DNA of 64,000 nt from Sipunculus nudus (lineage: Eukaryota > Annelida > Sipuncula > Golfingiida > Sipunculidae): NCBI GenBank assembly GCA_026874595.1, contig CM049311.1, positions 46,131,676-46,195,675 on the forward strand, given 5' to 3'. The position numbers were made by a program, and so were the translations under genes. Positions 24,601-35,736 of the stretch are shown piece after piece. The notes beneath the pieces are model-generated. The model made no database searches, was not told the DNA's origin, and worked only from the letters and a program-made list of their open reading frames with translations. Every line of letters begins with the position of its first letter. The first letter of the stretch is position 1.

Positions 24601-27600
24601 AGATTCTAGAAGCTGCATTTTGAGTTTGTTTTCTATTCAGGTTTTTATACAAAGTATCCATGTAGAAACTGTAAATATAAATTACCTTCATTATTTTGTA
24701 AATGAAGGTAGTCTTTAGTAAAACAGTTGTGAAGATTCATGAAAAAATCATGATAAGTAAAAACAGAGCCCACATCCAAAGCCCAATATTGGAAAATGTG
24801 CGCATTGTTCTTTATTTCATATAAGAAACATCTGGAAATTTATAAATTTATTATTAATCAGTAACTTAGACATAAATCTCCTCCATGCACTTTTGGACAG
24901 TTTGCAAATTCGACGAGTCTCTCGCATGTGATTTGAACGTTCGAATATTTTTTTCCATTGCTGCTATGTCTGTCGCGTTTCTATGGCATCTATTTAATTA
25001 AGAGAAATTATATCAGTCCTGACGGACATTTTTACTTCCCAGTATGACATGCATGTATTACACCTGTGTGTCATGCAGGATTGAAAACACTTTTATGACT
25101 GCGAGGAGTTGAAAATGGACCAAAACCATAAAATAATGTAAGAATAAACAGCTGTTTAACGGACATGTAATCCTCTTTTTTTCTCAAGAAATGTTCATAA
25201 GTATTCAACAATGTGTAAACTTATTTATTAGTCCACATAAAACATTGCAAAATGAATTGCATCGAGAGAGGACTTGATCCCTAGCTGGAACGTCTCGTGA
25301 CAGATTGTAAGTTATTGTTCCAGCATACATCTGATGAATATACAAATGATCTTTCAATATCATATTAAACTATTATAGTATAAAACCACCGGACAGCATT
25401 TATTGGGGCAACTGCTTTTTATAAATTATGACTTTATAACTTATTCAATAAGATGAATAAAGTTGATTTTTTTTAATTTTTTATGAATGAAAGGCTTTCG
25501 ATTTTATGTAAACCAAAATAGAAAAAAATATAGTTTGTATATATTTTATTTTATGTTTAAGTTAATCACTTTATATAAAATGACAATTTTCTTTACTAAA
25601 CAATATTAATGTGTAAAGTTACAATATATATATTAAATTAATTACGTACAGATATGTTAAGTTCGGCCAAGTTGAAAAAAAAATTCATAGTGTATGTATA
25701 AAACCAGTTTTATAAACGTTCTTAGCTACAAGTTTCAGATTATGTATACAGGTCAATTTGTCGCCGGGCAGAAATTTGGGGATTATATTTATTTTTTTTT
25801 GTTCTCTATTATTAAAACTAAGTTACACAGAGTTGAGTCAAGGCTGTTTACACTAATTCTTGTTTATAATGTGTATGCATGTATAAAGTTGCAATTATTA
25901 TTTCACATATTTAATCAATTTTTCCGTCACCAAACAGAACTGAAGAAAATCGACATTAAATAGACAAGGATATAGACAATGAGCAAACAGAAATAAAATG
26001 CCCGTTCAGACCGAGGCAGAACATAGAAAGCACGAAAACCTCCCAAATGTCTATTCTTGACTTTATGACTTTATTAAAGCGATGATGATGCGTCTAAATA
26101 AAATGGACAAAGGGCATCGTGTTTGCGTCACACTCTATAGTAATGTATACAAAGATTTAATTTTGATATTACAAAGATGTTATACCATTTTTCCTGAATT
26201 TCCGAATACGACCCTTAACTATGACAATCTTTAATAGTCATTTGATATTAATCTGCGTATATTTCAGCTAATTAAATATGTTAGCAAATTGTCTTTGAAT
26301 GAATCCACCGATGGTATAAATGTGCAGGTTTCAGGTGTACTTATTTAGACTTTGAAGCCACACCTAAATGGAGTCAATATCCGCTATTTACAAGGAGACT
26401 TTTAATCAACTTAGCTTTAATGCATTAATAATCATTTTACAAGTTACATGTGCAAGAAAAAGGTTTGAATAGCTATTAAAAGAGGCCTGAGCCAGCCACA
26501 ACACCTGTTAGACGGGAGGCGATTATCTTATAATTCAAGTCACAGCAACACTGTGCAGCTGATCCCATGGCGGGTATCAATTAAAATCACGCGGGAGGCA
26601 GGCTGCTGAACCAGAATCTCCAGCACCGCCACATAAACAGCAAGGTAAATCAATTACTCTCAGGTAATTAAGAATGCATATAGGAAGAAGAGCGCAGGTG
26701 AGAGGCCGAGCGTCCCGGTGTTCATTTTATAATATAACTTGTAGATACAGTACCTGTAGCACGCAATATAAGCATCTGACTCTTGGGCAGATTTGTCAGA
26801 GTGAAGGTAAATGCTGACAGGCTTGTACGGGGCTTGTTGATGAGTTATTTCACCGAGGTAATTACTGCGCCGGCCGTCCCTGGCTACCTGGCCATTCAGG
26901 TTCAATGAAGATATCAAACAATTTGTAGCAAGTCCAACATAGACAAATAGGGATTTGGCTTTATAACAATGGTCTCAAGCTCATGCTGCTATTTTTATTT
27001 ATCAGGCCGAGGGGATTTCTTTAATGTTAATTATACGATTCCTCGGAGGTTCTTAATTAACATTTCGAGATCCGTTACACGCTGTGGCTTTTTGGTCATG
27101 AATAATACACGTTTTATTCTTGTGTTCAGTATTTCGTGGTTTGTTTTCCCCCCTCAGATTAATTATACCATAATGTCTACATGTCAACATGTTTAATTAA
27201 ACTGAAACACACTGAGGATTCGAAAAGCCAATATGTTTCTACACCTTGATCAGGATTCTAAAATCTTAAACTCTGAATATATAACTGTACAATGATTATA
27301 CATAGTAACTGGTGATAACTTTCCATGCTTGTGCCAATACTGAATATACTATAGGCCAACAGAAATTCAACACAACATATCCTGGTTGATTTCGACTAGA
27401 TATTGCATAATAAACAATAGCTATATTGAATCCGTTGACTTCTTTTTTATTGGTAAAGTCCGCTTAAGTCCGCTGTCGATGTTGACAGACAGATAATGCA
27501 ACAATTAATCACAAATATCAATATAAAACCTACATTATCATCTGCCATAAAACATATGAATACATTCAGTATATCAATCTAACAAAAATATAGATAGCAG

Positions 27601-30600
27601 AAGTCTGACTATTACATTAACACATTGAGTCCATTTTTTCTTCAGGTGTGTTCCATATATTTTTATAAACTTGTCTGGCGCTTCCGTTGGCCTGAGATTG
27701 GCCAGGAGCTGTTCTGTAGTATTTACTCTGTGCAAAGTCATTCAAACAGATGACGGAAATTGGAGTTGGGGCCGAGGGCGATCTGTACAAAAGTTAGACC
27801 TGTTGAACATTTATTGCGGCTCAGGTTTCAGCCACCTGCAAAAGTTGTGGCTGCGTGAAGGCGCGCCCATCCCGCAGTCCCCTATTTACCTCATTTGTGT
27901 GAAAAGTCCTATTTGTTCGTCGCTTTGTGCACTTGTCATTATGTCGACTCTGCCGCTAAAAAGTCTCCTTCTGTATGACAGGAGCGTGTAAACATGTCAG
28001 TAAAAAGGTTTATATAAATCAACGCTAGAGAGACGAGACGCATTCGTACTGTATAGTAAAGACGTGGAGCTGCGGCCATGCATGTGTTACACTGTGAAAT
28101 CAAACCGTATACACCTGTCTCATACTCATGGGAAAATAAGTCTTTCGAACTTATTCCTTTATGCAGATTTACCCCCTGTATGCGGTAAAGATATATAGGT
28201 AATCTTATGATGGATTTTATCAGGATGTCCAATACTGAAGAGAAAAAAATGAATTTTCTCTCTCTGTTTATATATATTATCTATATATATTATATGTGTG
28301 TATATATATTTATATATTTAAGTATGAAAGAATGTTTAAAATGTTCATTTAAGTTTAGGTTAACGTAGGAAAAATTGCTCTTCATAAAGGAGCGAGGATG
28401 CCCTACATTTATGGGAAATGAAATGCGGAAGTTTAAATGATCCCCATTCCTGTTATACCGGAGGAAAGCATCATGACATTCTGTATCTGTACAAGATAAA
28501 TTATATGTATAAACTCGAGACAAACTGTAGTTTTTATTATATTTTTATCAAGTTTATCTAAGGCGAACTTTGAAGGATATTTTTTTGTTGGCGGCACAGC
28601 AAGGGAACACGTATTTTATACATGAAAATAATGGATTTGACATGGCACTTTACGGCTGGCAATATTACGGTTAGTTTTATCAACACATAAGTCAGGACAT
28701 TATATAATCGGCATATTCGTCATGCATGCAGGGCGTCGAGAAACCTCAGTAGTTTAGCCAGGACATGGACGAGATGCTGCGACTGGCTGGTTTCCCATGC
28801 TCCTTGGCCTACGGAAGCAATTTAAGACGACTTGTTGGTGTTTTGTGCGTTATAAAATATGATCTGTCATGTTTCGCATTTCCTGGTGGGACTCGTCTTA
28901 CATTGAACAGACAGCGGTTCTACTGTTTCCACAGCCGTTTCCTTGAGAAGAACAACAATTAACCGTTATGCAACAACTACCGGTAGTTCGCCTTTAGTCA
29001 ACAAATCATGCACTTCCTCAGATCATCCCTTCCCTGGTTAATAACGACATAAAATCGATCAATGTGCACGTGCAGGATAGCGAGCTGAACAACACACGCG
29101 CGTGGGCTGCTAACATTCAGGCCATTTTCAGATATTTTCTGGCCATTTAGACTTTGCCGAATCGGCGGGGCCCTCGTCACTTTGTGGCTGGACGCAGTCG
29201 AAAGCCGAAGGTGACATGCGCTGACGGGGAAGCCGACAATATCCGAATCATGATGGCGAAATAATTGACACGTCCGTTGAATCCGGAGTTAGTGATCTGG
29301 CTGGGCGGGGTATTGGTGCTTCTGGTCGGATCAACAGGGAACCAGCCACTCGGTAAACATCTAATTTGGTGCTAATCTTATTTCTGCGTTTTGACATGAC
29401 ACGCTGGTGGTAAAAAGTCCCCAAAATCAACGGCCAAATGGCCCGCTATTGTATTGTGGACGGTTGCGTCCGATCTCAGAGAAAGCAAAGGAAGCAAGCT
29501 AACAAAGACCTTAGATCCTTGTCGGCATTATATAGGTCTGTGAAGCGACACATTACCCGAGCTCGTGGTTCACTTCATCTGTCAGATTTGAGTCAATAAT
29601 CAGTGAATATGTCATCGTTAATGACAAACATCATATTCATTTCGTGTAACAGAACTTCTCTTTCAAAAGACTTCATTGACATTACTTTGTAAAGAAGGAC
29701 GCGCAAAACACATCACAGTGAAATCAACCATAATGTGACATATTTCCAAGTAGATTCCTAATTTTATTTAATGATTTCATACGTTTTTCTTGCGGGTGCT
29801 TCACTCGTAGACAATAATAGACACTAGATTAAAGGTACATTAGTCCCTTTTATTCTCTCTTTTTTATAAAGGAATGTCCGTAAAATTTTGCGTTAAAATT
29901 GCTGAAGCAAACATTCTTTTTACCTTAAAAATGTTTTTTTTTTTATAAATTTGATCATATTTAATATATCAGCATATTTTCATCTGCTTATCTCCATGTG
30001 GTTATATGTATTATTATAAATTTTTTTATTTTCATGTTTGCAATTCAAACAGCCCATCTATAAAACTGAGAGTCTGTAACTACGGTAACATTGATATATA
30101 AAGACCTGTGGACCGTGTTAGGTTTAAACGTAATACAACCAGTTCAAGTGTTTTAAGGAGAAAACCTGGCCATATGCTCGTATTTGCCAATTGGTCCTGC
30201 CAAGAGAAAGGGTATAATCATAGGGTCATAGTGTTCGGTCTGTATGTTTACCAAGGCCTGGGCCCAAACGGTGCCCCTTATCAATGCGTTGAGGGTAGAG
30301 ATCGGGGTAGGAGGAACCGTCATAACGTGTCACAATGTCAGCATTATGTCGGCTCACATTGACAGTCAATTACACTGAAATAGACATGAAATGAACATCC
30401 GCTCGCCGACCAGCTGAAATCTGCCACATGCTTTTCCATTGTTCATTTCGTGGGCGGACACAATTGTTCGAGTCTTAAATTTGTTTGTTAAGTTATTATA
30501 GGCGTCTGGGAAATATCTTCATTATCTACCCCATGTTAACCCTGGTCACCCCCTTGTTACGTGTCTTTTAGATTTATTGATCAACTCTTTTAATGAACAG

Positions 30601-30705
30601 CCCCAAAAGGCACATGGAAATGAACTGACGACATAATTACAACACAACATATTTTCTTTAGACATCACATGATCGTTTATCATAAATATATAATGATATA
30701 ATATT

Positions 30706-30758
<53 letters not shown>

Positions 30759-33700
30759 GGTTATTGTAATGTGTCCATTGTGGTTCATTTGTATTACTAA
30801 AAATAATATTTATTACCAGTAAACTTAACTAAAAAAGAACATTTTGAAAGATGTTTTGCAATAAACATAGACCCAAACTATTCCCTGTAGGTTACTTAGT
30901 CTTATGTTTTAAAGTCAAATATGTGACATGTGATTTATCATTACCATGTAATATTTTGTACATGTCACGCGATTTTGTACCTTTGTCACATGTGTGTTAT
31001 GTGGTTTTTACTTTTCTCCGCAGCTGTACAACACGAAAGAGGGCCGCGTAATTCAACAATCCGTCGCCAGATGGCAATGTACCTGAAAGAGACAAGTGAG
31101 TTGACATCAATGGGTGCTCCCAACCCGTTCAGGCCTCCGTTTTTTGCGGGTATGTTGTCTGTCAACGATGGCGTCACAGTCAGTGCCGTGGAACCAATCC
31201 CGCATCCAACGCCACCTAGCGGCATTATTTGCCATCCGACACCAAAGGTAACTACTCTAAATATTTCAGTGCAGGCTGGTTGTCTTTCCCACTCTTCTTC
31301 CTCTCTTCTTCCTTTTTCTACCCCCCCCCCCCCCAAGTCGTCTTCGATGATTATCATGACCTTGACTGTTACCAGATTAAATATGACTTGTGATTTACTA
31401 AAATGTGCTTAAAGGGACTAATTCAGGTATATTAAATTATACATGAAATATGTTTTCGCCTTAAAAGTTTATGCTATCTGCCAGTATTTTGTTCTAAAAC
31501 CGTTTGTTTATACCTGTACACAAGTGGAAATAATCCGGGAGAGCGATCATTGGATCACTTCACAAATCAAAAGCGTCAGTCCGTGTGGTTTTTCTGAAAA
31601 CTTTTGCATTCATCTAAAATGGACTTATCGTTTGAGATATTACACATATTATTGCAAAAGTTTATATACTTATATAAATATTTATAAGTGATTAATATAT
31701 AGATTGTTTTATGATACATTCCGGTTTGTACATTGCAGTATCCACATGAGCTGGCGCAGGCTTACTTTAACAACCCAGAGGCGATCTGCGAGGCTGCAGC
31801 ACGTCTCTTGTTCATGAGCGTCAAATGGGCTAAGAACGTACCGGCTTTCCTCAGTCTCCCGTTCAGGGACCAGGTCGTACTGCTAGAGGAGGGCTGGAGA
31901 GAGCTGTTCGTCCTGGGTGCAGCACAGTTCCAGATGCCAATAGAGGCTGGACCACTTCTAGCTGCTGCAGGTACGCTATTACAGCTGAAAAAAATTTTTA
32001 AATAAATTAACACTTCCAAAAGCAAAAATGAAAAGTAAAAAAGATCTTCTGTATACTTTTATATACAGAAAATTCCCGGACTTAAATGTCAGGCTTCGGA
32101 AGAGTTTCAAACTGAGTTAACAACTGAGTCATGAATTTTTGGAATGGTACATCAAATTTTTATATTTTTAAAGAAAGTATAATTGTGTAATACAGCTATG
32201 CTATATATGTTATCTTTGATATGGCTATATGGGTCGGTTATTTTAGAGAAATCAATAAAGTCTTAAATCTATTTAAGAGCAACACATATTGATTGACAAG
32301 ATTATGGCATTTTAAAATGAACGGCGAAGTTAACCCCTCTCATCGAAAAAATGGAAAAAACTAATCACTTCTTATTTGGAAATACAAAGTGTCCATAAAT
32401 AACACCATAAGCACCGTTTTTTTATGTAGAAGTACAACATATTTTAGACAATTATAAAGATATTCAACACAAATTAAACAAATTAGAAATGACGGCCAAA
32501 CAATCCATGTAGAGTGTGGTTTGTCGTATTCCAGGAATTAACGCGGACCAGTCCCCCGCAGAAAGAAACGTGACGTTAATGAGCGAGATCCGAACACTAC
32601 AAGAGATAATCGCAAAGTTCAAAGCCATGAATGTCGACCCTACAGAGTACGCGTGCTTGAAAGGCATAGTCATATTTAAAACAGGTAAGAAGTCTTTTTT
32701 TTATTATATACACACAAATTCTTTTGATCTCAGTGGGTCAGGTACATTCGTTATCAATCCTTCAGACGTGGATGAATCTGAAGCCGAAATTTCCAGGAAA
32801 AGGTAACTTTGATGAATTGACTTTAATTGGTATTTGTAAAACACAAACAAAAAATATTTTCCGACCAATTTACTCTTAGAAAGCACTTATAGCGATACCA
32901 GCATAGGCCGTGTTTGAATGTATATATGGTTATTTCATTTACGTCCAGATTAAATGATTACTTTTAAAGTTGCCTAATGTTTACGTTACACCGGCACGTG
33001 AAAGTTGGCGTTTCTTCGTCATCTGGCCCTCGTTCCCATACACCGATGGACCCCGGGACCTGGGCGTCAGCGACAGATGTACATGCAAGAGTAGACTTTA
33101 ATACCTGAAAAGACTCGTGAAATATGTGAGCTTCGGAGAATCCCTGGGAATTGTTAAAGTTTTTTTCTGCTTTTCTGAAGAGAGGGCACCTGTGCCACAG
33201 AATCAGATCTGTCTCTATTTCATGTCATCGGCATCACAAACAAACCAGAAAGTCCCAAAAGGTGCCCAAACACAGACACCAACCCTTAAAAAACTTCTTT
33301 TCATTGGCCCTTGAAATCATGTGGGGGTAAGTTCAAATAGGTACACTTGACGGTTCATTGAGGGCCAGGAGGTGGTAAAGATCAAAACGACATATTTGTG
33401 TTGTAATAATATCAGGCAGATTGAGCCTAGAGAAGCGACTGGCTGCAGGGGACACACCTGAGCCCGAATTGTTCCTCACAAAAGCTCACTCTTCCCGACC
33501 AGGCTTCAATGCCTAAAAAACTCAGAAACTGTTGTGCCTGCGCCGGGCAAAATAAACAGCCCAAAGAAGCACGAGTTGGTCGAGGTTTAGTTACTTTGTT
33601 CGCCGAGGGTAGCCCGTTTCACACCTCGTGGGCTTACATTATATCGCCAGTGAAAGACCAAGCTTGCTCAGTCTTGCCTTTCGCTCCGTTTGATTAAAAT

Positions 33701-34723
33701 ACTTTTCGATATAAACATTGTGCTCCATATATGGGAATGTTTCCTGTGAGGTAACTGCGTGCACACGTGTTGAGGTAGATTCAAAAGGTTTCCGTATCAT
33801 CGCGCAGGGGATTAACAGCAGAAACGGTGTCACCAAGTTCTGAATCCAGGCGTGTTTGTTCTTTCCTTATGTGGGGTTTTACTTCACACGTTTGATGAAT
33901 GGCTTAACACATGATTATTTTGTACAGGGGAAAGCACAAAACATCACATTTAGTTATAGCTTGTGCTTTTAACACTTTACGTTTTTTCTTTAATCTGTCT
34001 TCAAAGACAGCTGCAACAATGAATGAAATGCACACCAACATGATTGTTATGATAGGTCCATGGCTTTTCACACACACACTCCTCAATCTGTGTAAATGGT
34101 TGCGCCTCCCAGATTCCACTTTTTCCTGTGCAGGAATGCTGTAATAAATACATCGCAGGTTAATGAAAAAAACATGATTCTTAAAATAAAATGATAACGG
34201 ACAAATTAAAAATATTAAACTCAAGCACTGAAAAAAGATTCCTGTAGACATAGATGGTAAAATAATTTTTCCTTGTTTGTCTAAGGTGCCTGTCTCCTCT
34301 AAATCATGTGACAGACTGTTCGTTTAAATAAGAAGGTCACTGACGCTATGTTGTATATGATGTTATATGGGTTAAATGATATTATATAATGATATATGAT
34401 GTTATATGCTATATGTGTGTTATATGTTTTTTATGTTATAATATTTCTTTTCAGTCCTTGGTAACTCGCCCGGGGAGATGAGGAGTTTAAGAGACGTTCA
34501 GACGGTGGCCAGTCTACAGGACCAGGCTCAGCTGACCTTAAACAAGTACATCCACACTTCGTACCCGTCACAGCCATTCCGGTTCGGGAAGCTGCTGCTG
34601 ATGCTCCCCACGCTCCGCTCCATCAGTGCCGCCACTATAGAAGAACTGTTCTTTCGTAAAACCATCGGTAACATCCCCATGGAACGGTTACTCGTTGATA
34701 TGTTCAAGTCCAGTGATTTCTAG
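12328..34723 (+). CDS. NR2E1: Orphan nuclear receptor NR2E1 (TLX/tailless), complete gene, 8 coding exons
   Basis: Spliced CDS joins 12328-12352, 19077-19158, 19743-19761, 20067-20202, 31024-31247, 31739-31970, 32535-32684 and 34455-34723, giving 378 residues; vertebrate TLX is about 385. Every intron is GT-AG and phases match at all seven junctions. The DNA-binding domain has C4 finger 1 at C17, C20, C34, C37 and finger 2 at C53, C61, C71, C74. The seven-residue D-box between C53 and C61 is a TLX/PNR hallmark. The A-box/T-box region follows ([11 protein letters not shown], residues 86-96). The hinge is roughly 105-162. The ligand-binding domain starts near 163, with the signature at 203-222 ([20 protein letters not shown]) and an AF-2-like end ([11 protein letters not shown]). 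Known family role: nuclear DNA-binding transcription factor, usually a repressor, binding AAGTCA-type half-sites and acting in anterior brain and eye development. The N-terminus [12 protein letters not shown] aligns without gaps to vertebrate TLX from ATG 12328, which also has G at -3; ATG 12307 is in frame and would add seven residues. NR2E3 is less likely because of the N-terminus and the KSSD ending. Confidence 0.96.
12667..12730. repeat. (TA)n microsatellite in intron 1
   Basis: About 32 TA units after a short ACACATGCACACACGC lead. Confidence 0.92.
12894..12950. repeat. (TA)n microsatellite in intron 1
   Basis: About 28 TA units. Confidence 0.92.
13156..13225. repeat. (CA)n(TA)n compound microsatellite in intron 1
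   Basis: About 21 CA units followed by about 13 TA units. Confidence 0.92.
15184..15233. repeat. 15-bp inverted repeat in intron 1
   Basis: TTTGTGGAAGTTCTC (15184-15198) and GAGAACATCCACAAA (15219-15233) pair at 14 of 15 positions around a 20-nt loop. It lies inside a GC-balanced island. Confidence 0.75.
18567..18634. repeat. (TA)n microsatellite in intron 1
   Basis: About 54 bp of TA, an AAA interruption, then more TA. Confidence 0.9.
19077..19158 (+). CDS. NR2E1: NR2E1 coding exon 2 (zinc finger 1)
   Basis: Encodes residues S9-D35 and two bases of Gly36: [20 protein letters not shown]. It holds three of the four finger-1 cysteines and the Cys34-Asp start of the recognition helix region. 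Acceptor is TTTTTGTTGCAG; donor is GTAAGA at 19159, phase 2. The CQDH stretch after the first cysteine pair replaces the CGDR of most receptors and resembles insect tailless. Confidence 0.97.
19743..19761 (+). CDS. NR2E1: NR2E1 coding exon 3, 19-nt micro-exon (P-box)
   Basis: Nineteen nucleotides between TTTATTTTACAG and GTGAGC. The first base completes Gly36 and the rest encodes C37-A-G-F-F-K42. It carries the fourth finger-1 zinc ligand and most of the P-box, so the DNA-reading helix cannot form without it. In and out phases (2 and 0) fit the neighbours exactly; skipping it would shift the frame. Confidence 0.95.
20067..20202 (+). CDS. NR2E1: NR2E1 coding exon 4 (zinc finger 2)
   Basis: Encodes R43-D87 plus one base: [13 protein letters not shown], the D-box, [20 protein letters not shown] and the start of the C-terminal extension. 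Finger-2 cysteines are at 53, 61, 71 and 74, spacing x7-x9-x2. Acceptor TTCTTCATAG at 20066; donor GTGAGT at 20203, phase 1. The unusual x7 gap places the protein with TLX/PNR, not COUP-TF or RXR. Confidence 0.97.
21592..21612. repeat. Poly-C run
   Basis: 21 consecutive C, followed by CACCACCGCCTCCC. Confidence 0.9.
22000..22920. other. GC-balanced noncoding island in intron 4
   Basis: About 0.9 kb of complex sequence with many CpG and little simple repeat, including GGGGTTAATCTGG (an Otx/bicoid-type TAATC core) and CCCGGCAACCGGGACCAAT. Short overlapping ORFs on both strands show no domain. It may be a conserved noncoding block. Confidence 0.3.
23400..23990. repeat. Diverged AT-rich repeat block
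   Basis: Related words recur: GCGTTTAGAAATGC at about 23690 and 23871, and variants of TACAAATTGTATCATTTATTT and ATTTCATTTACT through the block. This suggests an old, degraded tandem repeat with a unit of roughly 60-180 bp. Boundaries are uncertain. Confidence 0.35.
24000..24560. promoter_or_regulatory. Candidate intronic regulatory island with Sox-type motifs
   Basis: A GC-balanced block in intron 4 with GGCATTGTTGTTTGGG and other ATTG cores that fit SOX-type sites. Vertebrate TLX is known to be connected with SOX2, which makes the match of interest, but the function here is inferred. The minus strand is open for 140 codons (24140-24562) with no recognisable domain. Confidence 0.25.
26520..27080. 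promoter_or_regulatory. Candidate intronic enhancer, homeodomain-site rich
   Basis: Complex-sequence island in intron 4 with repeated AGGTAATTA (26652 and 26855 regions), TTAATTATAC and CTTAATTAACAT. These are TAATTA-type homeodomain cores in a GC-balanced context, unlike the surrounding simple AT DNA. No coding frame. The enhancer role is inference from motif density and position. Confidence 0.3.
28730..29560. other. GC-balanced noncoding island in intron 4
   Basis: Complex sequence with many CpG and no simple repeats. ORFs of about 60 codons on both strands are not recognisable. It is similar in character to the other intron 4 islands; function unknown. Confidence 0.25.
30705..30754. repeat. 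(TA)n microsatellite in intron 4
   Basis: TA run with one CATATA interruption, about 270 bp before exon 5. Confidence 0.88.
31024..31247 (+). CDS. NR2E1: NR2E1 coding exon 5 (C-terminal extension and hinge)
   Basis: Encodes Ala88 to Lys162. It starts with [20 protein letters not shown], the conserved TLX C-terminal extension, then a low-conservation Pro/Ser-rich hinge ending in CHPTPK. Acceptor is a good polypyrimidine tract ending CTCCGCAG; donor GTAACT at 31248, phase 0. The ending PTPK before YPHE is the same motif seen at this place in vertebrate TLX. Confidence 0.96.
31739..31970 (+). CDS. NR2E1: NR2E1 coding exon 6 (ligand-binding domain, helices about H3-H5)
   Basis: Encodes Y163 to A239 plus one base. 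It contains [20 protein letters not shown] and then the nuclear-receptor LBD signature with the conserved W and ELF. Acceptor TACATTGCAG; donor GTACGC at 31971, phase 1. Confidence 0.97.
32535..32684 (+). CDS. NR2E1: NR2E1 coding exon 7 (LBD middle)
   Basis: Encodes Gly240 to Thr289 plus one base, including [20 protein letters not shown] and [11 protein letters not shown], the conserved TLX helix 7-8 region. Acceptor CGTATTCCAG; donor GTAAGA at 32685, phase 1. The donor G joins TC of exon 8 to give Val290. The frame stays open past the donor to a TAA at 32804, so intron retention would give a truncated receptor lacking the C-terminal LBD. Confidence 0.96.
34455..34723 (+). CDS. NR2E1: NR2E1 coding exon 8 (LBD C-terminus and stop)
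   Basis: Encodes Val290 to Phe378 and a TAG stop. Conserved blocks are [46 protein letters not shown] and the AF-2-like [11 protein letters not shown]. Acceptor is TTCTTTTCAG. The ending ..KSSDF matches the TLX ending KSSDI, and no coding extension follows. Confidence 0.97.
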
Positions 34724-35672
34724 GCCATTTTACTCCTGCCACTGAGGAAACCAACTAGTCCCTGGTCTGTCGCGTGCACAGCTGCTGAGAAAAAGAACAT
34801 ATATTACTGTCCATTAATTTTAATCTGATTTCAACTGATAAACGTCTTCAAATCGGGTGTGTATTATATCGTGTCACAGGGGTACGTATATTAAATCAAG
34901 AAAATCCCTGAACAAATGTGACTGTGATTGCTGGTCAGAGTAATACCAGCACAATCAAATATATGTCAATCAAGATCAAACAGAGGCTTCAATAAGCGGC
35001 GACTCACAAGGCGACCACGCACAGTGTATATGTCTGTATATTGTTATGGTTTACCAAAAACTTGCCAAAGAATAACAAGGACCATACCTGAAGGTCATTG
35101 TTTGACGCTTGGAGGATAACGTCTCAAACTGAATTGTATATAATTTGTTAATTATTACCTATTTAGACGTAGACGTTTATTTTAGGGACACATTCCATTA
35201 TTTCATTTCTTTTGTATAAGCGCGGATAAATACACTTACGCAGAGAGGTATTTACAAGATGCGTACAAATATAGACTATGCTAACGACCCTTTACGTTTC
35301 TTTAATTTTGATATTTATATTTCTCTTAAATCGTATTTGCTAATCCTATTTATTAACATATGCAGTTGCTTTAGGGACATTTCTGGCATTAATTTTAAAA
35401 TTTGCTATTTTTTTTATACATTTAGTTATCACAAGTTCCGTCTGTTTAAGAAGAAATGTTACTTTGAATGTCACCGTTGGCTATACCAACAAAAATATTC
35501 GAACGTAATTAGCATTCATGAAATGTTACGAAAATTCAGATAAAAGGAGAAAAGACCTTTACTGATCAGAGGATCGACACTCCTGGCAAGAAAATCTGAG
35601 ATGAAACATGTTGCATATTAAGATTTAAGGATTGAGTTCTACAGGGATTTCCATTAACCTAAAGGAAATAAA
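34724..35672 (+). other. Probable 3'UTR of NR2E1 with candidate poly(A) signal
   Basis: No coding signal after the stop. The first good AATAAA is at 35667-35672, in AAATAAATAAAATAAAT immediately before a (TA)n array. Further AATAAA-like words occur near 35800. The true cleavage site is unknown. Confidence 0.35.
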
Positions 35673-35676
35673 TAAA

Positions 35677-35680
<4 letters not shown>

Positions 35681-35733
<53 letters not shown>
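35681..35733. repeat. (TA)n microsatellite
   Basis: About 26 units directly after the AATAAA-rich stretch that may end the NR2E1 3'UTR. Confidence 0.9.

Positions 35734-35736
<3 letters not shown>

Larger units (their letters stand above)
20203..31023 (+). other. NR2E1 intron 4
   Basis: 10.8 kb intron between the DNA-binding-domain exons and the hinge exon. It contains a C21 run (21592-21612), GC-richer islands at about 22.0-22.9, 24.0-24.55, 26.5-27.1, 27.65-28.2, 28.7-29.55 and 30.1-30.6 kb, an AT-rich diverged repeat block at 23.4-23.99 kb and a (TA)n array at 30.71-30.75 kb. Small ORFs here have no recognisable family. Confidence 0.8.

Noticed and set aside
30930-31412. 160-codon continuous ORF around exon 5
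   Set aside because: Only 31024-31247 is conserved; the rest is intron read through.
32685-32741. 57-bp in-frame intron joining exon 7 to [20 protein letters not shown]
   Set aside because: The acceptor is weak, the intron is very short for this gene, and the exit phase (2) does not match exon 8 at 34455; only a poor alternative acceptor at 34485 would fit.
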